From Hofstenia miamia (lineage: Eukaryota; Xenacoelomorpha; Acoela), in contig SCFE01000110.1 in the NCBI GenBank assembly GCA_004352715.1, positions 172,761 to 236,760 of the forward strand: a DNA stretch of 64,000 nucleotides, written 5' to 3'. This document shows positions 11,580 through 23,235 of the stretch, one piece after another (the first letter of the stretch is position 1; each line of letters starts with the position of its first letter). Below the pieces are notes generated by a model. The model was given only the letters and a program-made list of their open reading frames with translations, made no database searches and was not told the DNA's origin. The position numbers were made by a program, and so were the translations under genes.

Positions 11580-12197
11580 NNNNNNNNNNNNNNNNNNNNN
11601 NNNNNNNNNNNNNNNNNNNNNNNNNNNNNNNNNNNNNNNNNNNNNNNNNNNNNNNNNNNNNNNNNNNNNNNNNNNNNNNNNNNNNNNNNNNNNNNNNNNN
11701 NNNNNNNNNNNNNNNNNNNNNNNNNNNNNNNNNNNNNNNNNNNNNNNNNNNNNNNNNNNATATATATATATTATATATAGAGCGTATTCAACTAAATTTA
11801 AATCTTGATACTTTTAGTTTTACTTCCAGTTTAAAAAGTATTTCAACTTCAGCTTCAGTCGTCGTATATTTCAGTTTTTTGCCAAAATTATTTTTTAGAC
11901 ATAACTGTTAGGTTAACCACATACGGTGTGCGCGAAATAAGTTTGAGTCTGAAAAATTGCAACACATATTTTTCCAAGTGTATCGTATTTACTAGCCCAT
12001 TACAAGTTGGTTGAAGCAAAAATTAAAATTTTCTGTCGATGTCTTTCGCTATAATTTAGATTTGAAAATTCTTCAAATTAATACTACTCATAAATTCAGA
12101 ATTTACATAAGCTTCGTTGTTTTCCCGCATATTCTTCGATAGCGGGATACTATTTCGATATGGAAAGAATTCCCTGTAAGAAATAAGAGTATTATTT
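11391..12197. other. Upstream intron of UGT copy 1, gap and unassigned sequence
   Basis: 11391-11560 aligns with the sequence upstream of the copy 2 exon and is probably intronic. A (TA)n tract flanks a 180-N gap (11580-11759), and about 440 bp of unassigned AT-rich sequence follows. No upstream UGT exon was recognised. Confidence 0.55.
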
Positions 12198-12361
12198 AAT
12201 AATAATAATAATCAATGACTTTATTAGCTGCTGAGGCATACACAACAAAAAAATAAAAACAAGTCAAGTTTTACGGCAGCGAGGACAGTGAAAGGAGATG
12301 AAATAGGAGCAAATGGAAGAGTAGGCAAAGTTGGAGAAGGGCTCAGCAAAGAGGAAAGCCA

Positions 12362-13916
12362 TCAAAGATTTTTGAAGCTCGGTGGCGGGGAAAAGAAATC
12401 AATCGCTGTTGGAGGGCTGCGAGTCAAGATGTAATTAGCAGCAGTACAAGCACGATTGAAAAACGAGTGAAGGGTGTGATGTTTCTTTGTACGACGAATG
12501 GAGAAGGTGACAACATCATCAGAGCGAGTGCAGCAGGAATTAGAGAACTTAATGAAATCAAAAGGATCAAGATCCAATTTGCGAGTCAGTAGTCGATTGA
12601 ACAGAAGGAGATCACAGGCATGGAAGTAGAGTGACAGCGGGAGAGTGGAGAATTTTAGCAGAGTTTCTTTGTAGTCAAAAGAGGAAATCCATTTGAAAGC
12701 GCGTTTCTGGAAACGTTTCATGGAGTGGAACGAAGCATGGAAGGCCACCAACAAGGAGACGCGTAGAGAAGAATGACGCGAGGAATGGACTTGAACAAAG
12801 AGAGTTTCACAGCGGACGAGGTATTAAAAGGAACATTACGGAAAAGGGCAAATAGCGAGGAATTAGCTTTGCGGAGATGCAAAGACACATGTCCAGTCAT
12901 ATTTAAGTTTGCAGCAAGTTGAACTCCAAGATGAGTGTGATGAGGCGCAAAGTTCACAGGTAGAGGCAAATCAGAAGGGGGAGCCACAGAAAAGGAAATA
13001 CCACATGTCTTGGTAGTGCTAAAATCAAGATGGTTGATAGAGGACCAAGTAGACAAGTGCTCAAGATCAGAAAAAATGTTCGAAGCAAAAGACCAACAAA
13101 AATCAAAAATCGCAGTGTCATCGACATACAGCAGGCAAGACGAGTTGAGAACAGAATGAGGGAGGTCGTTCATGGCAATGAGGAAGAAAAGAACAGCAAA
13201 CACAGAGCTTTGATGGGCACCACTAGTAACGGGGACAGGAGAAGAGATAGACGAGTTGATTTTGATTGGTTAGGTAAGACTGGAACAGTTCGATGAAATC
13301 CACATCAAAACCAAATAAACATAACTTGTCAAGCAGAATGGAATGAGGAAGGCGATCAAATGCTTTTGAGATGTCAAGAAAGATAATACAACCAGGATCA
13401 TTACTATCAGAGTGAAAGTAGCAGTTTTCGATCAGAGTGAGCAGGTTAGTAATCATAGGGCGACCAGGAAGGTTGCCATGCTGAGAAGAAGAGATGAGGT
13501 GACGAATTTTTTGGAATACATAACGAAAAACAAGGCGTTCAAAGATGATAGACAGTCGAGATAGAATAGCTATTGGGCGGTAGGACGTGACCTGCGAGGA
13601 GGGAAGCTGATTAGATTTTAACAGCGGAGAAATAAAAGATGTCTTCCAACAGGCGGGATAGCGCTTAGTGGAGCAAATGAAGGAGTAAAGATGCTTTAAA
13701 TGGACAGAAAGTGTGGAGGAGGTTTCATGAATTACAAAGGAAGGGACACCGTCAGGATAGCAAGGACCAGACAACTTGCAAGATTTAAGCATGAGAGAAA
13801 TATTATGAGCGCTGAAGTCAATATCACAAAGTCGGATTAGCGAGGGGGCAACAGGCGGACAAGGGCACATGGAGACAGGTACAGAGGAGATAGAGGCAAA
13901 ATACGCGTTGAACAGA
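12362..13916 (-). pseudogene. Reverse transcriptase of the CR1/Jockey-like element
   Basis: Blocks in order: LFNAYFASISSVP, PDGVPSFV, RYPACWKTSFISPLLKSN, SYRPIAILSRLSIIFERLV, QHGNLPGRPMITNLL, CIIFLDISKAFDRLPHSIL, VTSGAHQSSVFAVLFF, then the catalytic SCLLYVDDTAIF. A thumb and C-terminal region with FQKRAFKWI and TLPLSLYFHACDLLLF ends at 12362. A frameshift near 13220 separates the DISKAFD block from the YVDD block. In VTSGAHQSSV the usual PQGSV is altered, a sign of decay. The enzyme would prime reverse transcription at the nicked target. Confidence 0.85.
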
Positions 13917-15160
13917 TCAGCTTTCTCCAGGTCCGAGTGAGCAGAAAAAAGATTCCTTCCTTCTCAAATTGGGGAGCTCAGGCTTGAAATGAAGAGAATG
14001 CAGGAAGGAATAAGAGTCTTGAAGAGAACCGGACGAGAAGCTGGACAGAAAAGAGACTTTGTAAAGTTCCATAAAATTGATAACATCTTCTGTGAGAGAA
14101 GCAAGCTTCGGAGAAGCAGTAGTACCAGAATGGCGTTTGTAAGACTCCAATTTATTCAAGGAGTGCACAGTAAGGGACGAAAAATAGAAAGGAAGAGAAG
14201 CACGCTTTATCCGCCGACGAGGAACATAAGAAGAAATGACTTGATGAAAGAAAGTGAACCAATCGTCAACTGAGAAGGAATCACTAAAAACGGGCAGCGA
14301 AGATGAGAGAGCAGCATTAAGTGACAGAAAGTCACTGTTAAATTGAGCATCTTGTGGAGCAGCGGGATTAGCAGATGGAGAAGTAGAGTTGACAAACAGA
14401 TTGAAGCAGACAAATGAGTGATCTGACTGCTTAGCAGGAACAGGGATTACAGATATGTCAAATATATAATCGGGGTGAGAGCACAGAACCAAATCAAGCA
14501 GAGAGGAGCTGGAAGTAGGAGAAAATACAAGTTGTTCAAGAGAATAGCAGGCAAAAACTTCTAAAACTGCAGACTCATAAGTGTCAGTAGAGTCGAGCGC
14601 ATTCCAGCAGACATTAGGAAGATTGAAGTCACCACAAACAAGAAAATGAGGACGAATGGAAAAGCCAAGGTGACGAGAGAGGTAGGTAGACTGGTCATGA
14701 AAAGANATCGGGGTGAGAGCACAGAACCAAATCAAGCAGAGAGGAGCTGGAAGTAGGAGAACATACAAGTTGTTCAAGAGAATAGCAGGCAAAAACTTCT
14801 AAAACTGCAGACTCATAAGTGTCAGTAGAGTCGAGCGCATTCCAGCAGACATTAGGAAGATTGAAGTCACCACAAACAAGAAAATGAGGACGAATGGAAA
14901 AGCCAAGGTGACGAGAGAGGTAGGTAGACTGGTAATGAAAAGACTCGAACATAGATGATAAATCAGCAATGGGAATGCGAAAGGCACTTTTCGAAGGAGG
15001 GTTGTAAACGCAGAGCAGAGAAACAATGTGGTCACTGAGAACAACAGCACAGCCACAACAGAAATCGAAGGATAATGAATCGAAAGATTTGCGCTCATCG
15101 TCAGAGAGACGATAATAACGAATCAAGACGCCTTCAGACCACACATCAGGATTCATGAGT
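13917..15160 (-). pseudogene. APE-type endonuclease (N-terminally deleted) and linker of the CR1/Jockey-like element
   Basis: Visible blocks are HIVSLLCVYNPPSK, FLVCGDFNLPNVCWN (GDFN), SSLLDLVLC and KQSDHSFVCFN (SDH), then a linker with PRRRIKRASLPFYFSS before the RT. The N-terminal third of the endonuclease, with the catalytic Asn and TET blocks, is missing: the reading passes from the ORF1 C-terminus straight into the region just before VYNPP. That junction (about 15060-15160) lies in gap-free sequence, so it is not a product of the nearby N joins. The frame breaks near 13917 before the RT. Confidence 0.75.
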
Positions 15161-16011
15161 GCTCGATGAGACTCTTGATCGCAGACAACATGGAAGGATA
15201 CAAATGGAGAGTCAGGACGTGGAGGAATGGAAATGACATCATCAAATTGTAGAGAGGACGAACGAAGGTGGTCAGCAACATCTGAGGTGGACACAGAGGC
15301 AGCAAAACGGCCAACATAGATATGAGCTTTGCGGGGAGGCGGCGGAAGTGAACTAATAGGAACAGCAGGGAGACGGCAGGAAGCACTAGAACCAAAAACN
15401 TGAGACTCTTGATCGCAGACAACATGGAAGGATACAAATGGAGAGTCAGGACGTGGAGGAATGGAAATGACATCATCAAATTGTAGAGAGGACGAACGAA
15501 GGTGGTCAGCAACATCTGAGGTGGACACAGAGGCAGCAAAACGGCCAACATAGATATGAGCTTTGCGGGGAGGCGGCGGAAGTGAACTAATAGGAACAGC
15601 AGGGAGACGGCAGGAAGCACTAGAACCAAAAACCGGACGAGGACGATTACGGTTAGTTGATGAAGGGATAGACTGCTTGGGAGGATGCGGTAGAGCAGAA
15701 GGAGGAGCAAGCGCGGGTGTGAAACTCGGAGCAGGATTACTGGGGAGAGATGAGACAGAACGTGAGGCAGCAGCACTGTAGGAGAACATTTGGGATTGTA
15801 GTGAGGAAACATCAGAGGAAAGCTTAGTGAGGGATTCAGATAAGGATGATATGACGCCAGGGCCATCATTGGAGGACGGAGTCGAGGTAGAGAGAGCAGT
15901 GACCGCTTGGCGCAACAACGAAATGATGGCGTCTTTCTTCAGACCACCGACAGCAGAGGCAAACTGGGCATCGCTCAAATTTTTGAGGTCAGGCAGTGAA
16001 ATTGAGGGCAT
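15160..16011 (-). pseudogene. LINE ORF1 with Ser/Pro-rich region and RRM-like domain
   Basis: The start is chosen at MPSISLPDLKNLSDAQFASA because the second copy at 17357 begins the same way (MPPISLSDLKNLSDAQFATT). Residues 1-60 are helical, about 70-140 are Ser/Pro-rich, and a domain follows starting AHIYVGRFAASVSTSDVADH and continuing to WSEGVLIRYYR. The 'IYVGR...S..DV..HL' pattern is RRM-like, as in ORF1 proteins of several LINE clades; such proteins bind RNA. It contains the 233-bp assembly duplication around the N at 15400. There is no stop between this domain and the downstream endonuclease fragment, so the two appear fused in frame. Confidence 0.7.
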
Positions 16012-16054
16012 AGCTGAAATCTAATTAAACTGTATAATAAACAGGCAATATATC

Positions 16055-17054
16055 NNNNNNNNNNNNNNNNNNNNNNNNNNNNNNNNNNNNNNNNNNNNNN
16101 NNNNNNNNNNNNNNNNNNNNNNNNNNNNNNNNNNNNNNNNNNNNNNNNNNNNNNNNNNNNNNNNNNNNNNNNNNNNNNNNNNNNNNNNNNNNNNNNNNNN
16201 NNNNNNNNNNNNNNNNNNNNNNNNNNNNNNNNNNNNNNNNNNNNNNNNNNNNNNNNNNNNNNNNNNNNNNNNNNNNNNNNNNNNNNNNNNNNNNNNNNNN
16301 NNNNNNNNNNNNNNNNNNNNNNNNNNNNNNNNNNNNNNNNNNNNNNNNNNNNNNNNNNNNNNNNNNNNNNNNNNNNNNNNNNNNNNNNNNNNNNNNNNNN
16401 NNNNNNNNNNNNNNNNNNNNNNNNNNNNNNNNNNNNNNNNNNNNNNNNNNNNNNNNNNNNNNNNNNNNNNNNNNNNNNNNNNNNNNNNNNNNNNNNNNNN
16501 NNNNNNNNNNNNNNNNNNNNNNNNNNNNNNNNNNNNNNNNNNNNNNNNNNNNNNNNNNNNNNNNNNNNNNNNNNNNNNNNNNNNNNNNNNNNNNNNNNNN
16601 NNNNNNNNNNNNNNNNNNNNNNNNNNNNNNNNNNNNNNNNNNNNNNNNNNNNNNNNNNNNNNNNNNNNNNNNNNNNNNNNNNNNNNNNNNNNNNNNNNNN
16701 NNNNNNNNNNNNNNNNNNNNNNNNNNNNNNNNNNNNNNNNNNNNNNNNNNNNNNNNNNNNNNNNNNNNNNNNNNNNNNNNNNNNNNNNNNNNNNNNNNNN
16801 NNNNNNNNNNNNNNNNNNNNNNNNNNNNNNNNNNNNNNNNNNNNNNNNNNNNNNNNNNNNNNNNNNNNNNNNNNNNNNNNNNNNNNNNNNNNNNNNNNNN
16901 NNNNNNNNNNNNNNNNNNNNNNNNNNNNNNNNNNNNNNNNNNNNNNNNNNNNNNNNNNNNNNNNNNNNNNNNNNNNNNNNNNNNNNNNNNNNNNNNNNNN
17001 NNNNNNNNNNNNNNNNNNNNNNNNNNNNNNNNNNNNNNNNNNNNNNNNNNNNNN
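16055..17054. other. Assembly gap of exactly 1000 N
   Basis: Probably a placeholder of unknown true size. The same LINE 5' end is present on both sides (16011-16050 and 17055-17395). Confidence 0.95.
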
Positions 17055-17400
17055 AAACGCGGGGGTGAAACTCGGAGCAGGATTACTGGGGAGAGATGAG
17101 ATAGAACGTGAGGCAGCAGCACTGTAGGAGAACATTTGGGATTGTAGTGAGGAAACATCAGAGGAAAGCTTTGTGAGGGATTCAGATAAGGATGATATGA
17201 CGCCAGGGCCATCATTGGAAGATGGATTCGAGGTAGAGAGAGCAGTGACCACTTGGCGCAACAACAAAATGATGGCATCTTTCTTCAGACCACCAACAGT
17301 GGTGGCAAACTGGGCATCGCTCAAATTTTTGAGGTCGGACAGCGAAATTGGGGGCATAGCTGAAATCTAATTAAACTGTATAATAAACAGGCAAAAGCGG
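17055..17400 (-). mobile_element. 5' end of a second copy of the CR1/Jockey-like LINE
   Basis: Minus-strand ORF1 starts at 17357 and runs into the gap. It is nearly identical to the ORF1 at 16011 but has several substitutions, so it is a separate copy and not the same locus assembled twice. The shared sequence extends about 35 bp upstream of the start codon, to the aaacaggcaa stretch (17384-17393), which suggests the 5' UTR. Confidence 0.8.
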
Positions 17401-17849
17401 CATACTAACCAGTCAAAACGCATTTCATACTACTAATAATCAGCTATGATAAGTAGATAAATATAAATGACAAATTTTCCAAACTTCTGTTTGACTGTCT
17501 TTCAAAAACGGACAAAAACACTGCATGTATTCATAAATATTCTCAGCCATCATTCTGTCTATCTATCTATGCATATCCGAAAGAATATTACATATCTATG
17601 CAATTAATCATGAATCGCTCACTATCTGAAGCTATCTCACATCTCTACAATTTTTTACTGTGCAGTTAGACTATTTTCAAATGCCAACCTCAACAAAGAT
17701 ATTTTGTGTGCACTTGATACAGAAATTTTTATCGCAATCAATAAATGAATTTGAAAATCAAATAAGTTAAGTCTACTGTGTGCTGCTAAAGATTGATTCT
17801 CATTTAAATTTCTCACGTCAGCTGAATACTGAACAAAGCAAGAAAACTG
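17401..17849. other. Unassigned sequence
   Basis: AT-rich, with a short ctat tandem stretch near 17555. No gene or element boundary is visible. Confidence 0.5.
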
Positions 17850-18135
17850 GTGCGCATTCTGTGCTTTAGCAAAATGAAGACTATGGAAGACAGTATACCA
17901 AGAGTGGAGTCAATAATTCGAGAAAACATTATGTCTGGTTTTGACAGTGAGGATATCCGTCTTCACACAGCTTTGTGCAGCAACTGTTATACTGTTGTTT
18001 GTGAATATGGAAGGAAGGCAGAATTTCACTTATATCATCCCTCTCTTTGATTATTTCTTCTTAACAGAGAGAGTTGGTTGTTCGTCGTCAAAAAGTACGT
18101 GTCAATGCAAAGTTTGTGATTTTGAAAGATCATCA
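17850..18135 (+). pseudogene. Cys-rich protein fragment, cut by the LTR element
   Basis: A 66-codon frame beginning near 17850 contains RVESIIRENIMSGFDSEDIR and then LHTALCSNCYTVV. After a frameshift at about 18046 the reading continues with STCQCKVCDFERSS up to the target-site duplication of the LTR element at 18132. The CxxC pairs suggest a zinc-binding region. I do not recognise the family. The reading may resume after 29962 (codons IT-SVFATCMHG), but that continuation is not secure. Confidence 0.35.
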
Positions 18136-18405
18136 TGTAAAATCGGTAACAGGCTGAGATAGACTTAATATTAGTGATGCTATACGCACTTTTTATATTT
18201 TATGTATTTTCGGCAGTGGACATGACTCCAATAAATCTCTTCTGCTTTCAATTGAGGATTATTAATTTCTTAGACTATTTTCTGATTGCAACTGTTTTGT
18301 AACCTGATCAGTAATGGAACTCTATTTACATCAATGAGAGTTAAAGACAGAGCTGAAGCCTGAATCTGAACCATGCAGTGAAGGATGAATTAACCATTTG
18401 CAGCA
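18136..18405 (-). repeat. 3' LTR of the LTR retrotransposon
   Basis: 270 bp. It aligns along its length with the disrupted 5' LTR: the shared stretches include gatagacttaatattagtga and ttgcaactgttttgtaacct. It has accumulated small differences from the 5' LTR, so the insertion is not recent. Confidence 0.85.
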
Positions 18406-19559
18406 CTTAGTAAAATGAGCATATTAACCCATTAAAATAAATTTATTTAGCTAATTTATAAAAATGTTTCTTTTCAATTACTGGTAATCCTGATCCAATT
18501 AATATTTTGTCCCTTAATGTTATATAATTACTAAAAGATCAGTTTTGCAAAATTACACTAAACTGATTTGCGCTTGATTTAAACAGGTCTGCTATAGAAT
18601 ACTGATTAGTTTACTGTGGAGCATTATTGCATAATAACGAGTTTGAACATTTTAGGCCCTCATAATGAAGGTTATTGCTGGCCCTCAATTTTCTTTCATA
18701 AACCTTGGGTAAGAGCATAGGTATATGTATTGTAGGTGATGGTGTACATTCCAGTAGCAATGTCAAAGTCTTTTGTTTGATTTTTTGTATGTGCCTGCCA
18801 TTGCTATTCCAATTGTTGCCAAGTAATTCTTTTTGGAGTTTTAGATATTTCCCAGAACAAGTTAGTTAATCCATGTTTCATTAACTTCTGTGCCACTTCT
18901 TTAGACATCGATATTTTTGAAGTTATGCATTCAATGTCTAATGCAATCTGGTTGTTAGGATGCAAAATTTGAGTTATCTCTCCTCTAGTGAATGTCTCTG
19001 TACACAACATTTTTATCATTGCTTTAGTCTCTTTTTAGGAAACTTCTATAAAAAATTCTCTTTATGATATTGTCTTTCTTTTCCTGCTTTATTGTTATCT
19101 CCAATAACCATCATTCATCATCTGTGTCAACCCACAACAATTCACCTGGGCTACAACTTCCCCTACCGCACTCTGTGTTTTCAGCTTTCTTGTAATTTCC
19201 ACTATTGTAGCAATTTGTTTCTCTTTGTAATTCCTCTTGTGATTTGCTTATTTTCTCAATTATTTCTATTGGACATTTTCTTCCTTCTTATTTCATCAGT
19301 TCCAATTTTTTCAATATTTTTGTATAAAAACATTTAGGGTAGTTCAACATGTATATCTTCATATCTTTCTTTTCAATCTCATTGGCCAATTTGTTTATTT
19401 TCTTAACCACTTCAATGGCTTTGGCTTCTTCTCTTTGAATCAATTTGCTTTTTCATCTGCTGAAGTCTGCAGTTTGATGTTGCACCCTATATATATTTTC
19501 TTGTCACATCACTTAAGATGTCTATCACTGTTGGACAGATTCCCGTATTGTTAGCTGTC
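18406..19559 (-). other. 3' internal part of the LTR element, coding identity unclear
   Basis: Minus-strand readings include a 71-codon frame at 18804-19019 (with KEVAQKLMKHGLTNLF) and a Lys/Glu-rich stretch near 19340-19440. Neither carries the HHCC or DDE motifs of an integrase. I assign no function. Confidence 0.4.
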
Positions 19560-20801
19560 TCTACTATAACTTGGTCTTCTGAGTGGCTGATTATTAATCA
19601 GTAAGTGTGAAAAATTTCTCAAATATTTGAATCAGCTTCTTTGTTGAGGACATTATTTTGATTTGTGTTCTGTGCAATATTTGGTAGAAATGTGCCATAA
19701 TAGTTTATAAATCCCATCATTCATTGTAGATCTTTCCTTGTTCTTAGTTTTTCTATATTTCTGATCATGTCTTTCACATTATTTTCATCTTTATTTTTCC
19801 TTTCTCTATTTCTCTTACAAGAAATATGATCTATGTTTTTAACATTTCACATTTATTACTGTTGACTCTTAGACCTGCATTAAATAGAATTGTTAGTGTT
19901 CTCTCAAGTTTATCAATGTGTTCTTGAATCATATCACTTGCTATCAATATATCATTTATGTATGCACTCACTACATATTTAACTTTTTTGTTGCTTGTTT
20001 CAATACTTTCTCACATATCTCTGAAAAATTGCTGGGTGCATTGCACAAGCCAAAGGCCATATACATCCATTCATGCAACTCATATAGCATGATAAATGCG
20101 GTCTTTTTGTTGTCTTATGGTTACATCAGCATTTGCCAATATGCTTTACACAAATCTATACTTGTGAATATCAATGCTTGCTTGCCTCATACAGTATATC
20201 TTCTATTCTTGGAAGAGGATACACATCCTTGTTTGTGATGTTATTCAGTTTTCTAAAGTCTATAAATAATCTGTATTTCTTTCCCTGTTTCAAGAATACT
20301 GTTGGCACTGCATATGGATTTTTGCTTGGTCTTATTATTTTATTATCTATTAATTCATTTAAAATCTTGTTGTAGTGTTCATTTAAATTTTCTGGAACTC
20401 TTCTTTTTGGCAATCTTATAGGTTGTTCTGTTGTGGTAATAATTTTGTGAGTTTCACCTACCGCTTGTTCTACACTTGTTCTCGATAATTAAAATTCTTT
20501 CTATGTTTCTGTAAAAGTTTCCCTGTTCAGTTTTTTTGTCATCATTCATGTGTTCATAATTTTGTTTGTTTACCTCTGGAATTTTATATTCTTCTTCCTC
20601 TTCTTGTATTATGTTAATACTCTTTTCTATTACTTGTATATTTGAGGTTGTTTTCCTGTAAATTTTTACAGTCTCTCTTTTTATGCTTCCTTTTCTATTT
20701 GTAGAATTCAATATTGGTATTATATGTTTGCCTTGTTTAACATGCATAAACTCAAGGGTAATGAACATTGCGTTTGTTATTCTAATCTTTACATTTTCCA
20801 A
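19560..20801 (-). pseudogene. Gypsy-type reverse transcriptase remnant
   Basis: The minus-strand reading shows the pre-RT and RT blocks in order: KIIRPSKNPYAVPTVFLKQG, YRLFIDFRKLNNITNKDVYP, LPRIEDIL; after a frame change FTSIDLCKAYWQ, KKTAFIM and MAFGLCNAPSNF; after another change the catalytic YINDILIASD; and finally INYYGTFLPNIAQNT of the RT-to-RNase-H link. The YINDIL box replaces the usual Y-[IV]-DD-[IL], so a catalytic Asp is Asn. The open frames at 20171-20413 and 20454-20801 are the two longest pieces. The upstream 115-codon piece is the poorly conserved region between protease and RT; I did not find the protease. Confidence 0.8.
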
Positions 20802-21414
20802 TCTCCTTTTGTGTCAATATACATGTAATTTTTATTTTCAATTTTTTTCACAACCATTGGCTGTGTACTTGTGTTCAGTTAATTAACCACGGTTTTGTCA
20901 TTTATTCTTTGATTGTTCTTCAGTGTAATCTGAATTGCTAATGCTTTTTAAATCTCTCTTTTCAATGAATCTTTGGTGTTGCATTTTATTTCAAGTTATT
21001 GACTATTCATTTCAGGTAGCCCTTTACATATGTGTGAGAATATATTATATTTTGAATACCTTTCCTCTCATGAACTTAATTTCAGTATCCTCTCTACTTG
21101 TGACATATAATTTCTTAAGTCATTGCACTTATTTATTTTTGAATTATTTATTATCATTCAATACTGATTTTTGAAACTCTCATCGCTATAATAAGCTTAG
21201 TATTCACCAATCAATTTTTGTAGTGTGTTTTTGCTTCTTCATTTATTACTAAATAGTGCTGGAATGCCACACTATTTATGTGTAACAGAAATCTTGCAGC
21301 TGTTGCATCCTGTGTAATCTTTCTTTCTTTCATCATCATTTCAAAAATTTGGATTCATTCTGTGAATGTTGGTGAATAATTGTCAATTCTCACAGTGAAT
21401 TTCAGAAGTATTGC

Positions 21415-22195
21415 CTAAAAAGGTGGCACATCATCATTTTTCACAATCTTCAAATAATGGTATTTTTCTATTTCTGTTTTCTTTTCACAGTTTTGTTGCA
21501 CTTTCTGTTTTGTCATATTCACAAAATTTTTGATAAACTCTTTCTCCATTTCATTAGCCTTTTGCTTTTCCCTTTCAATGTTTTCATCTGGAGCTATATG
21601 ATTTAAGACCTCTGGTCTTTCTTGTATGACCACTTCTATATCTTCTAACCCTTGAAGATTATCACTTTTCATTATTTTTGTTTAATATTATCAATCTTAG
21701 TTCGTCTTTTAGTTTGTCAATTTCCAATAGTTCAGTTTCATTATCTGTGTTTAAATGTAAATTTTCATTATGCAACTCGGCCATTGGGTGTTGCCATTTT
21801 TTACTTTCCTTTTTGATTTCCTCATTGGCCTCATTTAATATTTCAATTTGTGTCTGGAACAAGTTGTGTAATTTTAAATTTGTGTCATTCCTCATTTCTT
21901 CTAACCATTTTTCTTTCTTTATGTTCATTGATTCAACTTCTAACATTTTTTCTGTTAGTTTTCAATTTGCAATCTTAATTCAATTTTATTTTTGTTATTT
22001 TGTCTAACCAATTCAGCTAGCTCAGTCATTGTATATTGATTCTTTATCAGTACTTTCTATAGTACTAGATCTGTGGGGATACTTTACTTTCAGGTAATGA
22101 TGCTGTTTCCTGTGTTTGGGGAGTTTCCACTTGTTGTGCAAGATGCAACTGGGTTTTTGATGTAGTTTTCATCTTTTTCCATGAGTTATTCACCA
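21415..22195 (-). pseudogene. Gag-like coiled-coil ORF of the LTR element
   Basis: On the minus strand the reading starts near 22195 with MVNNSWKKMKTTSKTQ, then TPQTQETASLPESKVSP, and continues through frameshifts into a long E/K-rich helical region (MLEVESMNIKKEKWLEEMRN, then NEANEEIKKESKKW) and a second open piece to 21415. The order of these pieces matches the ORF at 38590-39012, which has MVNSKKKTTRSK, TPETQDVILSPES and the same helical pattern. Its place directly after the 5' LTR and primer site supports gag. No zinc knuckle is visible. Confidence 0.6.
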
Positions 22196-22425
22196 TTTTT
22201 GTTTTTCAGCTATGAGTCCCAAATTTATTCCCATTATTCTTAGTTAAGCTGTTTTGTTCATGTTTCCTGTTTCTTTTTTCTTTTCATTAGATTTGGGTTT
22301 TTTCAAGTCATTGTTTCTTTTGAATGTTTAGTCACTTTTCTGTTTGAGAAAAAAAATTTCAGAGAAGAAACACCTATTTTATCTCAATATTTTATCTTTT
22401 CACACCTTCCTTACATGTATTGGGC

Positions 22426-22443
22426 GTCCTGTCATGGTCACCA
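22426..22443 (-). other. Primer-binding-site-like sequence
   Basis: On the minus strand the 5' LTR ends ...TTCTACA at 22444 and is followed at once by TGGTGACCATGACAGGAC. A sequence starting TGG directly after the LTR is the expected complement of a tRNA 3' end (CCA). The tRNA identity was not determined. Confidence 0.6.
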
Positions 22444-22457
22444 TGTAGAATCAGTAC
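22444..22457 (-). repeat. 5' LTR, terminal 14 bp left of the hAT insertion
   Basis: TGTAGAATCAGTAC corresponds to TGTAAAATCGGTAA at the outer edge of the 3' LTR (18136-18149). The remaining LTR resumes at 29706. The last 8 bases are one copy of the hAT target-site duplication. Confidence 0.8.
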
Positions 22458-23235
22458 CAGAGATGGAAACGGGACAGGATATTTGACGGGCCCAGACGGG
22501 ACGTTACGCGACTGGGACAGAACTTTTTGTTTGAAATGGGCCCAGGACTACAAAAATGAAATTAAAATTGGATCTAATTAATTATTATTGTTTTTTGAGT
22601 ATTTAATCAGATATGATTTCATTCATTTTGTGACGTATTTTGTCAATATTGAATTGTGAAAGAGGAAATGCTTTTTGATGAGTTACTTTTGGCTCAAGTG
22701 CGTGTAGACATCATAGTCGCAACCAGATTAAAATTAATGAATATGTACAGAAGAGGACTTTTAATTAAAACAAAGACGCACATCTTCAAAATAGTACTAC
22801 TCAATCATGTCAATCGACATTTAATTTGTATCGATTAATATTTCCTCGTCAATCACCTGATAAATTAGGTGGTGTTCACGTTCATTCTGGCAACAAGGCA
22901 CTTTGTTATGCCAATTGCCAAATGTTTGGAGATGCTAATTGTAATCCAAATATTTTATTAGAGTATAAGCAAATGCTATTTGATTGGCTGTAATTCGAGT
23001 AGCTTCCTTTGTGCGGAAGTTGTAATGCAATTAGCAACCCCGCTGTTATCACGCAAGAATAACCCTTGGACATCAGTAACAATTTTGATATTTCTTTAAC
23101 ATCTCTTCCGCGTCCAATTAACACAAGTTGTTGACTTGTTTACACAAAAATCATTCATTTCAAAATTACTGAACATACTTGTTAGTTATTACCTAGTCCA
23201 TTATTTCTGTTTCTTCTTGTGATGTTTCAAAACTA

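Larger units (their letters stand above)
12198..16024 (-). mobile_element. CR1/Jockey-like non-LTR retrotransposon
   Basis: On the minus strand the element runs from ORF1 (start codon at 16011) through endonuclease and reverse transcriptase to a C-terminal region ending at 12362. A roughly 160-bp 3' tail closes in an (ATT)n run (AAT on the plus strand at 12198-12213). It is more GC-rich than the flanks. Two artefactual duplications inflate it: 14469-14705 repeats as 14707-14943, and 15167-15399 repeats as 15401-15633, each joined by a single N. Frameshifts near 13917 and 13220 make this copy inactive. Confidence 0.85.

Noticed and set aside
11490-11780. Open frame running across (TA)n and the N gap
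   Set aside because: Its coding content is only the TA repeat and N bases. The same applies to the frames across 16025-17278, 26642-27142, 30730-31275, 37461-38586, 38991-39471, 46607-47593, 51782-52933 and 56990-57214.
13030-13296. Plus-strand frames inside the CR1/Jockey-like LINE (13030-13296, 13989-14273, 15563-15781, 15827-16024)
   Set aside because: They are antisense shadows of the minus-strand ORF1, endonuclease and RT, with compositions explained by the opposite strand.
18804-19019. Integrase of the LTR retrotransposon
   Set aside because: The position would fit, but there is no HHCC zinc-binding pattern or D-D-35-E motif in this or adjacent frames.
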